Shown here in pieces: positions 47,101-55,997 of a stretch of 64,000 nt of DNA. The notes beneath the pieces are model-generated. The model saw only the letters and a program-made list of their open reading frames with translations, ran no database searches and was not told where the DNA came from. Origin of the DNA: Sphingobacterium sp. ML3W. Its GTDB lineage: Bacteria; Bacteroidota; Bacteroidia; Sphingobacteriales; Sphingobacteriaceae. The position numbers were made by a program, and so were the translations under genes. The stretch is taken from NCBI RefSeq assembly GCF_029542085.1, contig NZ_CP107036.1:5332001-5396000 (forward strand), read 5' to 3'. The first letter of the stretch is position 1; each line of letters starts with the position of its first letter.

Positions 47101-47205
47101 TCCGATGAGAATGGCGGTGGGTCCAGTACGATGACCGCAGGGACAGATTATGGTCGTTTCCCTTTGGCACGCACCTTTATGTTTGGTGTGCAAGCCAGCT
47201 TCTAA
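44182..47205 (+). CDS. susC: SusC/RagA-family TonB-dependent outer-membrane receptor
   Basis: 1007 residues. Signal peptide MRKTALLLLLSAYGTFAWAQ, a carboxypeptidase-regulatory-like domain (about 25-95, GATVNIKGSTGGTKTDADG), the TonB box region DEVVVIGYGTVKKRDLTGAV near 100, the plug, then the beta-barrel ending in RTFMFGVQASF with terminal aromatic Phe. It imports oligosaccharides or peptides with its SusD partner. The gene is followed by susD after 50 bases. The substrate is not readable from the sequence, though the GH130 gene downstream favours a mannose-containing sugar. Confidence 0.95.
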   Translation: MRKTALLLLLSAYGTFAWAQQSQKVRGKVLDADNKPVAGATVNIKGSTGGTKTDADGSFALDVEKGKTLKITYVGMKEQEILVNDASTYSIVLQSGTDLDEVVVIGYGTVKKRDLTGAVASVSGKDLQSNIAKSTAGALQGRVAGVSVTNAGGAPGAGLNVTIRGLSSFGSNTPLYVVDGVFGDINLVDPNDIASLEVLKDASAAAIYGSRAANGVVIVTTKSGRQNTATTLSVNAFTGVQKVSKMLDLMDATQWKNFQKENKLLPQSAEAMTANTDWQKEVFRAAPMHKVNVDVAGGGERSTYSVSAGYMAQEGILLNTDYKTFNLRTKNTFSLFNNHLRLGNTFLIKNGDQQRGSELTITDILRQNPLVPVYDSAVLGGYGTHSSWMKNIENPVGVLNLYNNQRHQTDIMLSGYAEVDLFVKGLKYRLNVGANRTTGRNYNKKAEPHVYGDKLIQSYLRESAFFNNQWLIENTLHYDRTFEKHTLSVLAGYSAQENNNRGFGLGRYDIPLGTDAIDAAAMDQQSTNGNLQEDALISQFGRLMYTYDNRYLLTATIRRDGSSKFAEGHRYGVFPSVALGWNVMNEAFFESAKKTVNEFKIRASYGRLGNQNIANYTTQFTTQYGINYIQGGKLWLGAIPGYEWVSPNALTWEETETSDIGLDLAFLNNRLSVSADYYVRETKNILLGINRAPSSGLGGTPVMNAGVISNKGFEFLTSFRDAIGAVKYNISVNASTVKNNMKAVTLGSIQEFAGFNPHAEGDITWARVGYPIGGFWLVKTDGIFQSDAEVQAYKSSNGTVIQPNAKAGDIRFVDFNDDGKITDYQDAQYLGSPFPKLAYGIRGNVEYKGVDLGVFFDGVSGNKIYNYTRARIESTNEVNNHATSLLNSWKTSNTNTDIPRYTREDPNNNRRRTSDRWLENGSFFRLKTLEIGYTLPQNVLSKAALKSARIFFAGDNLFTSTKYKGYTPDLGINSDENGGGSSTMTAGTDYGRFPLARTFMFGVQASF

Positions 47206-47255
47206 ACGACATAATTATGTTTAGTCATTAATTTTAGCATTTTTAAAATACAACT

Positions 47256-48899
47256 ATGAAATTTTTAATCAATAAATATACAATTGCGGTAGTAGTGGGA
47301 CTGTCGCTAACAGGCTGTTCTAAGGATTTTCTGGACAAAACGAATCCCAATAAGCCGGTGGATGTTGTTTTTTGGAGGGATGAAAACGATGCGGTATCAG
47401 CTGTAGCAACTGTTTATTCACCTATTCGTAACCAGATGTCGGGTTATTATGGCGCATGGAGTGGGTATCAGACGATGAATCGGGCGGATGATACGTTTTT
47501 TCTGGTCGGGGAAGAAGCCTTTACCTGGGAATTTGTTAATTTTCTGAATAGCGCCTCGACGGGTAATAGTGAGTTTGGGAGCTTATACAAAGGTATTAAC
47601 CGGGCGAATGTATTTTTCAAAAATATAAATAAAGTGCCTATGGATGAAGCCAAGAAAAAGCAACTGATCGGTGAAGTGAGTTTCCTAAGAGGGATGTACT
47701 ATTTCTTATTGGCCGCCAACTGGGGTGACGTACCGTTGCGCTTGACGGTCGCTACAGATGATGCGGAACCAGGAGAAGCGGCATCTGCACCGGAGGCTGA
47801 AATCTGGAAGCAGGTGATTGCCGATTTCAAAGTAGCTAAAGAAAATTTACCTGTGGATAGACCAGCATCCGAATTGGGACGTGTGACCAAAGGAGCTGCG
47901 ATTGCACATCTAGGTAAGGCATTAGTGTATACCAAGCAATATAGCGAAGCCGAAAAAGAACTGAAAGTACTACTTTCTTCACCTTATAATTATGATTTAG
48001 TAGCTGATTATCAGGATAATTTCAAACATACGACTAAGTTTAACAAAGAGTCGGTATGGGAGTTGGCATACGATGGTACCTTGAGTAGTGGTGGTGTATG
48101 GGGGAATGATCAACCAAACTCGCACTTGGGTATGGTGTTGCCTAACTTTGTAGGTCCTGATGGTACTGGAGCATGGTTCAAGATTATGCCATCACCGGCT
48201 ATTATACGTGATTTTATCGCTGAGGAGAGACCAACAGGATCCGATACCCGTTTCGACAAACGTATGAATGCCAGTTTCCTATGGAAATATTCGGATTACC
48301 AGACTGGGGCTGTTGATGGTAAATGGTATGGTAATCAGACTTTTGATGATGTTTGGGAGAAATGTAAAGAGAAATTTAAGCGACATTCTCCTGAAGAGCT
48401 TGAAAAAGCTTTTCCAACTATTGATGGAAAACAGGGGCGTTTCTTGATGAATAAGTACACCAATGCTTATATGAATGCTGCGGGTTCCAACTCTCATTAT
48501 GATCCCGCTAAGAATAACAACAACAATCTACGGGTGTTTCGTTTTTCTGAAGTACTATTGTTACATGCTGAAGCTTGTGCACAGAATGGAAATATTGCAG
48601 ATGCCTCGTCCAGCCTTAAACGTATACGTAATCGTGCAGGATTGGCTAATAAGACTTGGAGTGGTAAAGATGATTTGATGAAGGAAATCATGAAGCAAAA
48701 TGAATTGGAGTTTTTCTTTGAAGGACATCGTTTCTTTGACTTAAAACGTTGGTTTGCGTATGCTGACATGAAGAAGATTTTTGTGGATAACAAAAAGCAA
48801 GGGGCCAATAATTTCGGGCCTAAGCATTACTATCTTCCTATACCACAGGACGAATTGAATACCAATACCAAAATAGAACAACATCCGTTGTGGAAGTAA
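47256..48899 (+). CDS. susD: SusD/RagB-family nutrient-binding lipoprotein
   Basis: 547 residues with a lipoprotein signal (LSLTGCSKDFLDKTNP, Cys near 22). The helical TPR-like N-terminal part includes LRGMYYFLLAANWGDVPLR, and the C-terminal RagB region includes FRFSEVLLLHAEACAQNG and FEGHRFFDLKRW. It forms the lid of the SusC channel and captures glycan. A strong hairpin follows immediately. Confidence 0.95.
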   Translation: MKFLINKYTIAVVVGLSLTGCSKDFLDKTNPNKPVDVVFWRDENDAVSAVATVYSPIRNQMSGYYGAWSGYQTMNRADDTFFLVGEEAFTWEFVNFLNSASTGNSEFGSLYKGINRANVFFKNINKVPMDEAKKKQLIGEVSFLRGMYYFLLAANWGDVPLRLTVATDDAEPGEAASAPEAEIWKQVIADFKVAKENLPVDRPASELGRVTKGAAIAHLGKALVYTKQYSEAEKELKVLLSSPYNYDLVADYQDNFKHTTKFNKESVWELAYDGTLSSGGVWGNDQPNSHLGMVLPNFVGPDGTGAWFKIMPSPAIIRDFIAEERPTGSDTRFDKRMNASFLWKYSDYQTGAVDGKWYGNQTFDDVWEKCKEKFKRHSPEELEKAFPTIDGKQGRFLMNKYTNAYMNAAGSNSHYDPAKNNNNNLRVFRFSEVLLLHAEACAQNGNIADASSSLKRIRNRAGLANKTWSGKDDLMKEIMKQNELEFFFEGHRFFDLKRWFAYADMKKIFVDNKKQGANNFGPKHYYLPIPQDELNTNTKIEQHPLWK

Positions 48900-48904
48900 T
48901 TATC

Positions 48905-48942
48905 AATTTTTCGGAGGAGCTTTTCAGCTCCTCCGAAAAATT
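48905..48942. terminator. Rho-independent terminator after susD
   Basis: Two 16-base arms (AATTTTTCGGAGGAGC and its exact complement) around a six-base loop. The arms have T/A-rich outer ends on both strands, so it can work in either direction. It may separate susCD from the enzyme genes downstream or only reduce their expression. Confidence 0.85.
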
Positions 48943-48978
48943 AATCTTAACACCTAGGATCTATCAGCAATATAAACT

Positions 48979-50808
48979 ATGTCAGCTACTTGTGTTTTTA
49001 ATTATTTAAAAAAAAGGAACATCATACCTTATCTATATTTAGGAATGATGGTTATCCTATTTTATTCCTGCGCCAGGAATAGGGATGCTGTGTTAGAGAT
49101 TCCTTCAAAACAGTCTTTGAATGAATGGGTTGATAAGGGAGAGCTGCTGCTTGACATTACGAAAGGTAAAGAAAACTATGTGTTCAACTTTGAAGGTGGA
49201 AAGGTGTCTGTCTCTTTGCAGGAAATTGCAAAAGTGGAACCGCAGCTGGAACGCTGGCAAACTAAGATTACTTTTAGTGATGGTTCGGAACTGGTTGTGC
49301 CCAGCAAGGGTACAGACCTTGGCTTTATAGTTGAAGGTATAAAACTTAACCCTTCGGGTTTAAATCCATTGGCGGCTTTGGTTAATGTATGGCTGCCTAC
49401 CTATGGTCGGGTGAAAGTTACCGTACGGGGGAAACACGGTGATCAGGGCAATATTACCCATTTATGCCAAGATGATACGCCGAAGCAAGGAGTACCCATC
49501 TTTGGGCTATATCCCGATTACGACAATGTGGTAGAACTAACCTTTACCAGTATGAAGGGGATAGAACGAGGCAGTACCACGATACATATCCAGACAAATG
49601 CTATCGAAATACAGGACTTTCCGCGGTGGAAAAGTATCAAAGCGGAGCCCGCTAAGATGGAACCTGGAGTTAACCTAGTGAACTATCCCGGCATGAGCGA
49701 GATAGACGCATCTCTGCCTTATATGATCGATAACGAAGGCGAACTACGCTGGTTATTGGATTTTAAAAAGTCGCCGGAGTTGAAAAAGCTATCTTTATCC
49801 ATCGGATTGAAACGGACAAAAAAAGGAACATTCATTGCGGGTGACCAATCTGAACCGCGCATTGTAGAAGTTGACATGTTCGGTAACTTGAAGCGTCAAT
49901 GGGATTTAAGGAAATTAGGCTATACTTTTCACCATGAAATTACAGAGGCTGCCAACAGCAATTTTTTAATAACAGTGACAAAAACAGCCGCGCGTTTAGT
50001 TAATGGACAACCCCGAATGAATGACCACATCATTGAACTGAATCCCCAAACAGGGAGCTTGGTCAATGAATGGGATCTGGCCAAGCAGCTGGATACTACC
50101 CGTTACGTAAAACCTGACGGTATTACTCCTCCTGCTTTTTCGCAGACGGCAAATAACTGGGCACACAACAACTCCATCGCAGAAATAGGAAATGACTTAT
50201 TGGTGACTTTACGTTATCAGGGTATTGTGCGTTTTAACCACGCAGGACAGACTCAATGGATGATTTCTCCACATAAATTCTGGGGTGCCAATTATCAATC
50301 GTTGTTGCTGAAACCTATTACTGAGGATGGTACAGTTATTACCGATCCTGCTGTCATCAATGGTGATGCAAGCATCGCGGGATTTGACTGGCCTTGGGGC
50401 CCCCATACACCAGTGGCACTTTCCGAAGATCGTATTTTAGTTTTTGATAATGGCTACAACCGAAGCTGGATCCCCAATTTTGGATCAGGTGTGAACAATT
50501 ATAGCCGAGTAGTCGAATATAAAATTGATGCGGCTAAGAAAACAGTGCAACAACTTTGGTCTTATGGAAAAGAAAGAGGGGCAAATGCATTTTCTCAAGC
50601 TTTATCGGGGGTACAATACCTGCCACAGACTGGTAATATTCTATTCTTTCCCGGTATGGGGGTGAAAACAAGTATAGGGAATGGAGGTCGCGTGATGGAA
50701 ATCGATCCGAAGACGAAGGAAGTTTTGTTTGAACTTGAAATAACTACCGGCAGCGGCTCAGCATTTCACAGGGTAACACGTATGCCACTCTATCCTTCGA
50801 ATTTATAA
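48979..50808 (+). CDS. Aryl-sulfate sulfotransferase (ASST family), probable lipoprotein
   Basis: 609 residues. The N-terminus has a membrane stretch and a lipobox-like FYSC near residue 34. An N-terminal beta-sandwich is followed by a propeller-like catalytic part with HHEI near 318, NWAHNNS near 394 and GPHTP near 474; conserved His residues in this family bind and carry the sulfuryl group (E. coli AssT uses a transient sulfohistidine). ASST moves sulfate between phenolic compounds without PAPS. In a SusCD locus it might modify plant- or host-derived phenolics, or strip sulfate from a ligand; the role is unknown. Confidence 0.82.
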   Translation: MSATCVFNYLKKRNIIPYLYLGMMVILFYSCARNRDAVLEIPSKQSLNEWVDKGELLLDITKGKENYVFNFEGGKVSVSLQEIAKVEPQLERWQTKITFSDGSELVVPSKGTDLGFIVEGIKLNPSGLNPLAALVNVWLPTYGRVKVTVRGKHGDQGNITHLCQDDTPKQGVPIFGLYPDYDNVVELTFTSMKGIERGSTTIHIQTNAIEIQDFPRWKSIKAEPAKMEPGVNLVNYPGMSEIDASLPYMIDNEGELRWLLDFKKSPELKKLSLSIGLKRTKKGTFIAGDQSEPRIVEVDMFGNLKRQWDLRKLGYTFHHEITEAANSNFLITVTKTAARLVNGQPRMNDHIIELNPQTGSLVNEWDLAKQLDTTRYVKPDGITPPAFSQTANNWAHNNSIAEIGNDLLVTLRYQGIVRFNHAGQTQWMISPHKFWGANYQSLLLKPITEDGTVITDPAVINGDASIAGFDWPWGPHTPVALSEDRILVFDNGYNRSWIPNFGSGVNNYSRVVEYKIDAAKKTVQQLWSYGKERGANAFSQALSGVQYLPQTGNILFFPGMGVKTSIGNGGRVMEIDPKTKEVLFELEITTGSGSAFHRVTRMPLYPSNL

Positions 50809-50835
50809 ATAACTTTTTTGAACTTACGTAATTTT

Positions 50836-52047
50836 ATGTCCGAATCCTTTGAGCGCCAGCAAGCTTATATTATCGAAACACAACGTTTATTATTAGAAAA
50901 AGCAAACGTTGGATTATTCAGTCCGGGAAAAATTGTCACGCGTTATTTTAATCCTGTTGTCACCAAAGAACATATTCCGCTTACCTGGCGTTACGATTTC
51001 AATCCATTGACAAATCCTCATTTTTTGGAACGAATTGCCTTCAATTCAACCATGAATGCTGGAGCAATCTATTGGAAAGGAAAGTACCTGCTATTCGTTC
51101 GCGTGGAAGGTGTCGACCGAAAGTCTTTCTTTGCAATTGCCGAAAGTCACAATGGAATAGATCAATTTCGCTTCTGGGATCATCCTGTCTTACTCCCAGA
51201 TTCGGAATCTGATGAAACCAATGTCTATGATCTTCGGCTTACGGCACATGACGACGGCTGGGTCTATGGAATTTTCTGCAGTGAACGCCGTGCGTCTGAT
51301 GCTGCTCCAGGCGATCTTTCTAGCGCCGTTGCTTCTACAGGTATCATCCGGTCAAAAGATCTGATACATTGGGAACGCCTACCTAATTTAAAGGCTGGCA
51401 GTCAACAACGCAATGTGGTACTGCATCCTGAGTTTGTGGAAGGAAAATACGCGTTTTATACACGCCCCCAGGACGATTTTATTCTAGCAAAAAGCGGTGG
51501 TGGCATTGGATGGGCCTTGGTGGAGGATATCACCAAAGCTGTTATCCAAGAGGAAAAGATTATTAATAAACGTTTTTACCATACGATCAAGGAACTTAAA
51601 AATGGGGAGGGACCGACGCCACTAAAGACGGAGAAAGGCTGGTTGCACCTCGCACACGGAGTCAGGGGTACTGCAGCGGGCTTACGTTATGTATTATACC
51701 TTTATCTCACGAGCCTAGAGGATCCAAGTGAATTAATTGCGGAACCCGCGGGCTATCTAATGGCTCCCGAAGGCGAGGAAAGGGTGGGGGATGTTTCCAA
51801 TGTGCTTTTTTCTAACGGTTGGATTATGAATGCAGATGGTACCGTGTATATTTATTACGCCTCCAGCGATACACGGACGCATGTTGCAGTTTCTTCCGTA
51901 ACCAAATTGCTGGATTATTGCCTGAATACACCGGCAGACGGACTCCGCTCAGCAGAATCATTGCGCAAGGTGATTAATCTGATTGATCATAATATGCACT
52001 ATATAAATAATAAAAGTCGGGGAGAGGTTGGTCATCTCTCACAATAG
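50836..52047 (+). CDS. GH130 glycoside phosphorylase (mannosylglucose phosphorylase-like)
   Basis: 403 residues from the ATG at 50836 (the frame opens at a TTG six codons earlier). The five-bladed propeller has family stretches NPHFLERIAFNSTMNAGAIY, VRVEGVDRKSFFAIAES, NVYDLRLT (Asp is the likely proton donor), GEGPTPLKTEKGWLHL and HGVRGTAAGLRYVLYL. These resemble 4-O-beta-mannosyl-glucose phosphorylase, which splits Man-beta-1,4-Glc with phosphate into mannose 1-phosphate and glucose. No signal peptide, so it is cytoplasmic. It follows the ASST gene after 27 bases. Confidence 0.88.
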   Translation: MSESFERQQAYIIETQRLLLEKANVGLFSPGKIVTRYFNPVVTKEHIPLTWRYDFNPLTNPHFLERIAFNSTMNAGAIYWKGKYLLFVRVEGVDRKSFFAIAESHNGIDQFRFWDHPVLLPDSESDETNVYDLRLTAHDDGWVYGIFCSERRASDAAPGDLSSAVASTGIIRSKDLIHWERLPNLKAGSQQRNVVLHPEFVEGKYAFYTRPQDDFILAKSGGGIGWALVEDITKAVIQEEKIINKRFYHTIKELKNGEGPTPLKTEKGWLHLAHGVRGTAAGLRYVLYLYLTSLEDPSELIAEPAGYLMAPEGEERVGDVSNVLFSNGWIMNADGTVYIYYASSDTRTHVAVSSVTKLLDYCLNTPADGLRSAESLRKVINLIDHNMHYINNKSRGEVGHLSQ

Positions 52048-52170
52048 TGTGGGATCAGGAAGAAATACAAAGTGTACCCGAACCACAATAGATGATCGTA
52101 AATAGCATGCCGAAAATAGCGTGCTTAGTACACTTTAGCAACAGGGCAATAAAATGTATGAATAAAAAAA

Positions 52171-53100
52171 ATGGGCAATCAACAAACCAATGCTATGTTA
52201 AAGAATGTTTGTGTTAAAATTCTCGCTTTGATCAGTCTTTGTAGTTTAGCATTTTCTGTGCGGGCTCAAGAATCGGAGAGCTTAAAAATTATCTCTTATA
52301 ATATCTGGAATGGTTTTGAGAAACAGCAGGATCGAAAGGATAAATTTAGTGATTGGATTCGAAAAGAGCAACCTGATATAGTGGCATTGCAGGAACTGGT
52401 CAATTTTAAGCAAACAGATCTCGCAAAATTGGCTAAAGCATATGGACATACTTACACGGTTTTATTAAAAGAGCAAGGTTACCCTGTCGGTATTTCCTCA
52501 CGTTATCCGATCAGGCTTGTAAAAGCACAAGTAGATCAGTTTTGGCATGGGATGCTGCATGTGAAGATCAAAAACTTAGATCTTATCGTAACACATCTAA
52601 GCCCTTTTTCCTGGAAATATAGACTTGGAGAGGCAAGACAAATTGTGGAATATGTAAAGAATAATAGCTTGGACAGCTGTATTATTATGGGAGATCTGAA
52701 TGCCTACTCCCCATTGGATGCCATTTGGTTGGAAACGCAGTCTGTATTGAAAGCGAACTTGACAAAATGGGATCAGGAGCATCCGCAATATGGCAATATG
52801 AACTGCAGTAGATTTGACTATCGTGTATTATCAACTTTTCTGGCTGCTGGTTTTGACGATTGTATCGGACGGTACGTATTTCCTAAAATCAAACGTGCCA
52901 GCTACCCTGCAGCGACGCTTTACAATTGGAAATGGGGAGACTCCCGGTTGGGGGCCGTTTCTGAACGTCTTGATTATATTTTGTTGTCTGAACCTTTAGC
53001 ATCTCATGTGAAACAGGTGGAAGTGCATAATGGTCCTGCACTTGAAGGGATATCTGATCATTACCCTGTTTCGGTCGTGATTGATCAATTGGAGAAATAG
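52171..53100 (+). CDS. Secreted endonuclease/exonuclease/phosphatase-family hydrolase
   Basis: 309 residues; an ATG at 52195 (M9) would start the signal peptide core (VKILALISLCSLAFSVRAQ) more directly. EEP motifs are complete: YNIWNGFE, ALQEL, VTHLSPF, GDLNAYSP, RLDYIL and the final SDHYPV. These enzymes are metal-dependent phosphodiesterases or phosphatases. Export and its place between GH130 and the symporter suggest removal of phosphate or phosphodiester groups from the imported glycan. Confidence 0.88.
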   Translation: MGNQQTNAMLKNVCVKILALISLCSLAFSVRAQESESLKIISYNIWNGFEKQQDRKDKFSDWIRKEQPDIVALQELVNFKQTDLAKLAKAYGHTYTVLLKEQGYPVGISSRYPIRLVKAQVDQFWHGMLHVKIKNLDLIVTHLSPFSWKYRLGEARQIVEYVKNNSLDSCIIMGDLNAYSPLDAIWLETQSVLKANLTKWDQEHPQYGNMNCSRFDYRVLSTFLAAGFDDCIGRYVFPKIKRASYPAATLYNWKWGDSRLGAVSERLDYILLSEPLASHVKQVEVHNGPALEGISDHYPVSVVIDQLEK

Positions 53101-53142
53101 AAATATAATTGTAGATTGCGGATAACCACGAAAAGAATATTC

Positions 53143-55056
53143 ATGGAAATTTCCGTAATAGATATAGTTATCATCGTCAGTTATTTGCTTGCGATGATTG
53201 TCATCGGTTTGATCCTTAAAAAGCGAGCAGCCAAGAATCTTGATTCCTATTTTTTAGGCGGAAAAACGCTTCCCTATTATATGCTCGGTATTTCTGATGC
53301 ATCGGGTATGTTCGACATCTCGGGAACCATGTGGATGGTTTACCTTGCTTTTGTATATGGATTAAAAAGCATGTGGATCCCTTGGTTATGGCCTGTTTTC
53401 AATCAAATTTTTTTGATGGTCTATTTATCGGTCTGGTTGCGACGATCCAATGTCCTGACTGGAGCAGAATGGATCCGTACGCGTTTTGGTCATGGTCGGG
53501 GAGCTGACGGAGCCTATACGATCGTCATTCTATATGCCATAGTTGCGGTAATGGGTTTTTTGTGTTACGGCTTTATCGGTATAGGGAAATTCATGGAAGT
53601 TTTTTTTCCATGGGAACAGGTATCCCGCTTTATTCCATTGGCGATTGATCCGGCGATGGCCCCTCAATTGTATGGCATTTTCTTTACAGCGATTACGACT
53701 TTTTACGTCATGCTTGGTGGGATGCATAGTATTGTGTGGGCGGATATGGTCAAGTTTGGTATTATGATTATTTCGGGAATTGCCATCGCTGTTATTGCTA
53801 TGCAGCAAGTTAGCCCCGAACTATTGGCCGCAAACACGCCAGAAGGTTGGGACTCGCCCTTCTTCGGTTGGCACCTGGATTTGGATTGGAGTACTTTACT
53901 TCCCTCCATAATGGACCGGATCGCCGATGATCAATATAATCTTTTTACGGTATTTGTCATGATGATGCTATTTAAAGGGATATTTATGAGCATGGCAGGA
54001 CCGGCAGCCAACTATGATATGCAGAAGATATTGGCCTGTAGGTCCCCTAAGGAGGCGGCTTTAATGAGCGGTTCGGTGTCGGTCATCCTACTTATCCCAC
54101 GTTATCTGATGATTATGGGGTTCACGGTATTAGCGCTAGTATTTTTTCGGGATGAATTTGCACATATGGGCAATCAGATGGATTTTGAAATTATCCTGCC
54201 CAAAGCTATCAGCCGCTTCGGAAAGGTTGGGTTGACCGGGCTATTGTTGGCAGGGCTATTGGCGGCATTCATGTCTTCATTTGCTTCAACGATAAATGCT
54301 GCTCAGGCTTATCTTGTAAATGATGTGTTGTTGAAGTTTATGTACCGGTCTGCTTCTCCCAAAAAGCAGATCCGTCTGAGTTATGCTGTTTCAATCGCTG
54401 TGGTTGTCTGTAGTACTATTATCGGCTTATATGTGCAGAATATAAACTCCGTTTTACAATGGATAGTCTCCGCGTTATATGGCGGTTATATTGCAGCAAA
54501 TGTATTGAAATGGCATTGGTGGCGTTTTAATGGTGCCGGTTTTTTCTGGGGAATGCTAGCGGGTATATTTGGAGCGATCATATTACCGCAGGTTTTTCCG
54601 GATACACTGCCATTATATTTCTTCCCTTTTTTGTTTGTCCTATCTTTGTTTGGCTGTTTTGCAGGGACATGGTTATCCCGGCCTACCGAAGAGGAAGTGC
54701 TAGTAGACTTTTATGTGCGTGTACGCCCTTGGGGTTTTTGGGGGCCGATTCATCAAAAAGCACTAGAGAAATACCCTGATCTCAGGAAGAATGATCATTT
54801 TAAACGGGATATGGTTAATGTGGCTGTTGGTATAGTATGGCAATGTTGTCTGACCTTGGTGCCAATGTATATTGTGATCAAACAAGGACAGGGCTTGCTC
54901 ACAACAATCTTGATACTGGGTATTACTACACTTATCCTGAAAAAGAACTGGTATGATAAAATGAATCGTGATGAGGAGGAATATAATGCCTTTATGGTAA
55001 AGTACGGGTTGAATAAAACAGACAAGACCGTCACTGAAAAGACGATTATTGACTAA
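53143..55056 (+). CDS. Sodium:solute symporter (SSS family)
   Basis: About 637 residues from the ATG at 53143. The hydrophobic pattern suits 13-15 membrane helices. The family-typical GGKTLPYYMLGISDASGMFD region (near 38), GAEWIRTRFG (near 108) and GLLLAGLLAAFMSSFASTINA (near 368) are visible. It probably brings the sugar released in the periplasm across the inner membrane with sodium, feeding the GH130 phosphorylase. It is the last gene of the + strand glycan locus. Confidence 0.92.
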   Translation: MEISVIDIVIIVSYLLAMIVIGLILKKRAAKNLDSYFLGGKTLPYYMLGISDASGMFDISGTMWMVYLAFVYGLKSMWIPWLWPVFNQIFLMVYLSVWLRRSNVLTGAEWIRTRFGHGRGADGAYTIVILYAIVAVMGFLCYGFIGIGKFMEVFFPWEQVSRFIPLAIDPAMAPQLYGIFFTAITTFYVMLGGMHSIVWADMVKFGIMIISGIAIAVIAMQQVSPELLAANTPEGWDSPFFGWHLDLDWSTLLPSIMDRIADDQYNLFTVFVMMMLFKGIFMSMAGPAANYDMQKILACRSPKEAALMSGSVSVILLIPRYLMIMGFTVLALVFFRDEFAHMGNQMDFEIILPKAISRFGKVGLTGLLLAGLLAAFMSSFASTINAAQAYLVNDVLLKFMYRSASPKKQIRLSYAVSIAVVVCSTIIGLYVQNINSVLQWIVSALYGGYIAANVLKWHWWRFNGAGFFWGMLAGIFGAIILPQVFPDTLPLYFFPFLFVLSLFGCFAGTWLSRPTEEEVLVDFYVRVRPWGFWGPIHQKALEKYPDLRKNDHFKRDMVNVAVGIVWQCCLTLVPMYIVIKQGQGLLTTILILGITTLILKKNWYDKMNRDEEEYNAFMVKYGLNKTDKTVTEKTIID

Positions 55057-55100
55057 CCATACGAACTGTTTTTGACCATATAAAAGCTTTTCGATCATAT

Positions 55101-55143
55101 AAAAATAGGCTACCAGTTGTACTTTGACCGGTAGCCTATTTTT
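55101..55143. terminator. Bidirectional terminator between convergent genes
   Basis: AAAAATAGGCTACC and GGTAGCCTATTTTT are exact complements (14 bases) around a 15-base loop, with a T run on both strands. It serves the symporter (+) and the DUF2911 gene (-), which converge here. Confidence 0.9.
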
Positions 55144-55166
55144 ATAAAACGGACTTATTGGATCAG

Positions 55167-55682
55167 CTAGTTACTTGCTTTGACCTTAAAAGGAATGACA
55201 TATTCTCCCCATTCCAGTGAAATATTACCTTCGGGAGTCGCATTGATTTTGAACTGCTCCTGACTGTTATCCGATTTACCATTACTGACCGAAACGCGTA
55301 GCGCATCGTCTTTGGCGTCATATTTTGTTCCCCATTGATTCCACACTTTGCTGAACATAAGGGTTGTTTCGTGTTCTCCAGGGATACTATAAAGACCGTA
55401 TTTCCCAGCGGCTAGTTTTTTTCCTTCAACCAATACATCTTTATTGAATTCGATCGTAGTGGCCTCATTGGCGCCTGTACGCCAAACTACACCGGCAGGA
55501 ACAATATCAACACCGAGCTTGCGACCTTTGAGTGAAGGACGGCTGTAATTGATGTCGATGGTAACACCATCGGTTGTTATTACCTTGGTGTTGTCTGGAG
55601 GACTTGGACGTTTGCTTTTGTCTGTCTGGGCGAAGCTAAGTTGACCGATTAGGGTCAAAATCGTTAAAATTAGTACTCTCAT
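55167..55682 (-). CDS. DUF2911-family secreted protein
   Basis: 171 residues. Signal peptide MRVLILTILTLIGQLSFAQ. The mature part (VDIVPAGVVWRTGANEATTI, then GKKLAAGKYGLYSIPGEHE) matches the DUF2911 proteins common in Bacteroidota, whose function is unknown. It is monocistronic, with the convergent symporter in front and the ilvA terminator behind. It has no evident link to either neighbour. Confidence 0.85.
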   Translation of the reverse strand: MRVLILTILTLIGQLSFAQTDKSKRPSPPDNTKVITTDGVTIDINYSRPSLKGRKLGVDIVPAGVVWRTGANEATTIEFNKDVLVEGKKLAAGKYGLYSIPGEHETTLMFSKVWNQWGTKYDAKDDALRVSVSNGKSDNSQEQFKINATPEGNISLEWGEYVIPFKVKASN

Positions 55683-55997
55683 CTGTTCTTATTTTTGATT
55701 AAACACTTAAATATAAGATTTTTATGTGATGAAAATAGTATTAATTTTAACAGATATAAACGACTGGGCAAATTGTTCAAACCAGTTTTTGATCCTGTCG
55801 AAAATATAAATATAGTTCCATTTTCCTGGTATTACTCAAACTAGTCCATAAAAAAATGGCGAGTTTATTTTCAGATCTAAGTTCGCTCATAATAATACAG
55901 CCCAAAAGTTAGACAGAAAACTTTTGGGCTGTGGTCCATTCTCTAATTTTGAATGTGCTTCTTTGTTTACTGCATTTAAATCGCAGCTTTTTATTTT
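55683..55997. other. Intergenic region between ilvA and the DUF2911 gene
   Basis: 315 bases. The part near 55900 holds the ilvA terminator, and the part next to 55682 should hold the promoter of the DUF2911 gene. No small ORF or other structure was recognised. Confidence 0.5.
55897..55932 (-). terminator. Rho-independent terminator after ilvA
   Basis: ACAGCCCAAAAGTT and AACTTTTGGGCTGT are exact complements (14 bases) with an eight-base loop. It lies 66 bases beyond the ilvA stop on the - strand. The T run that follows is weak. Confidence 0.75.
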
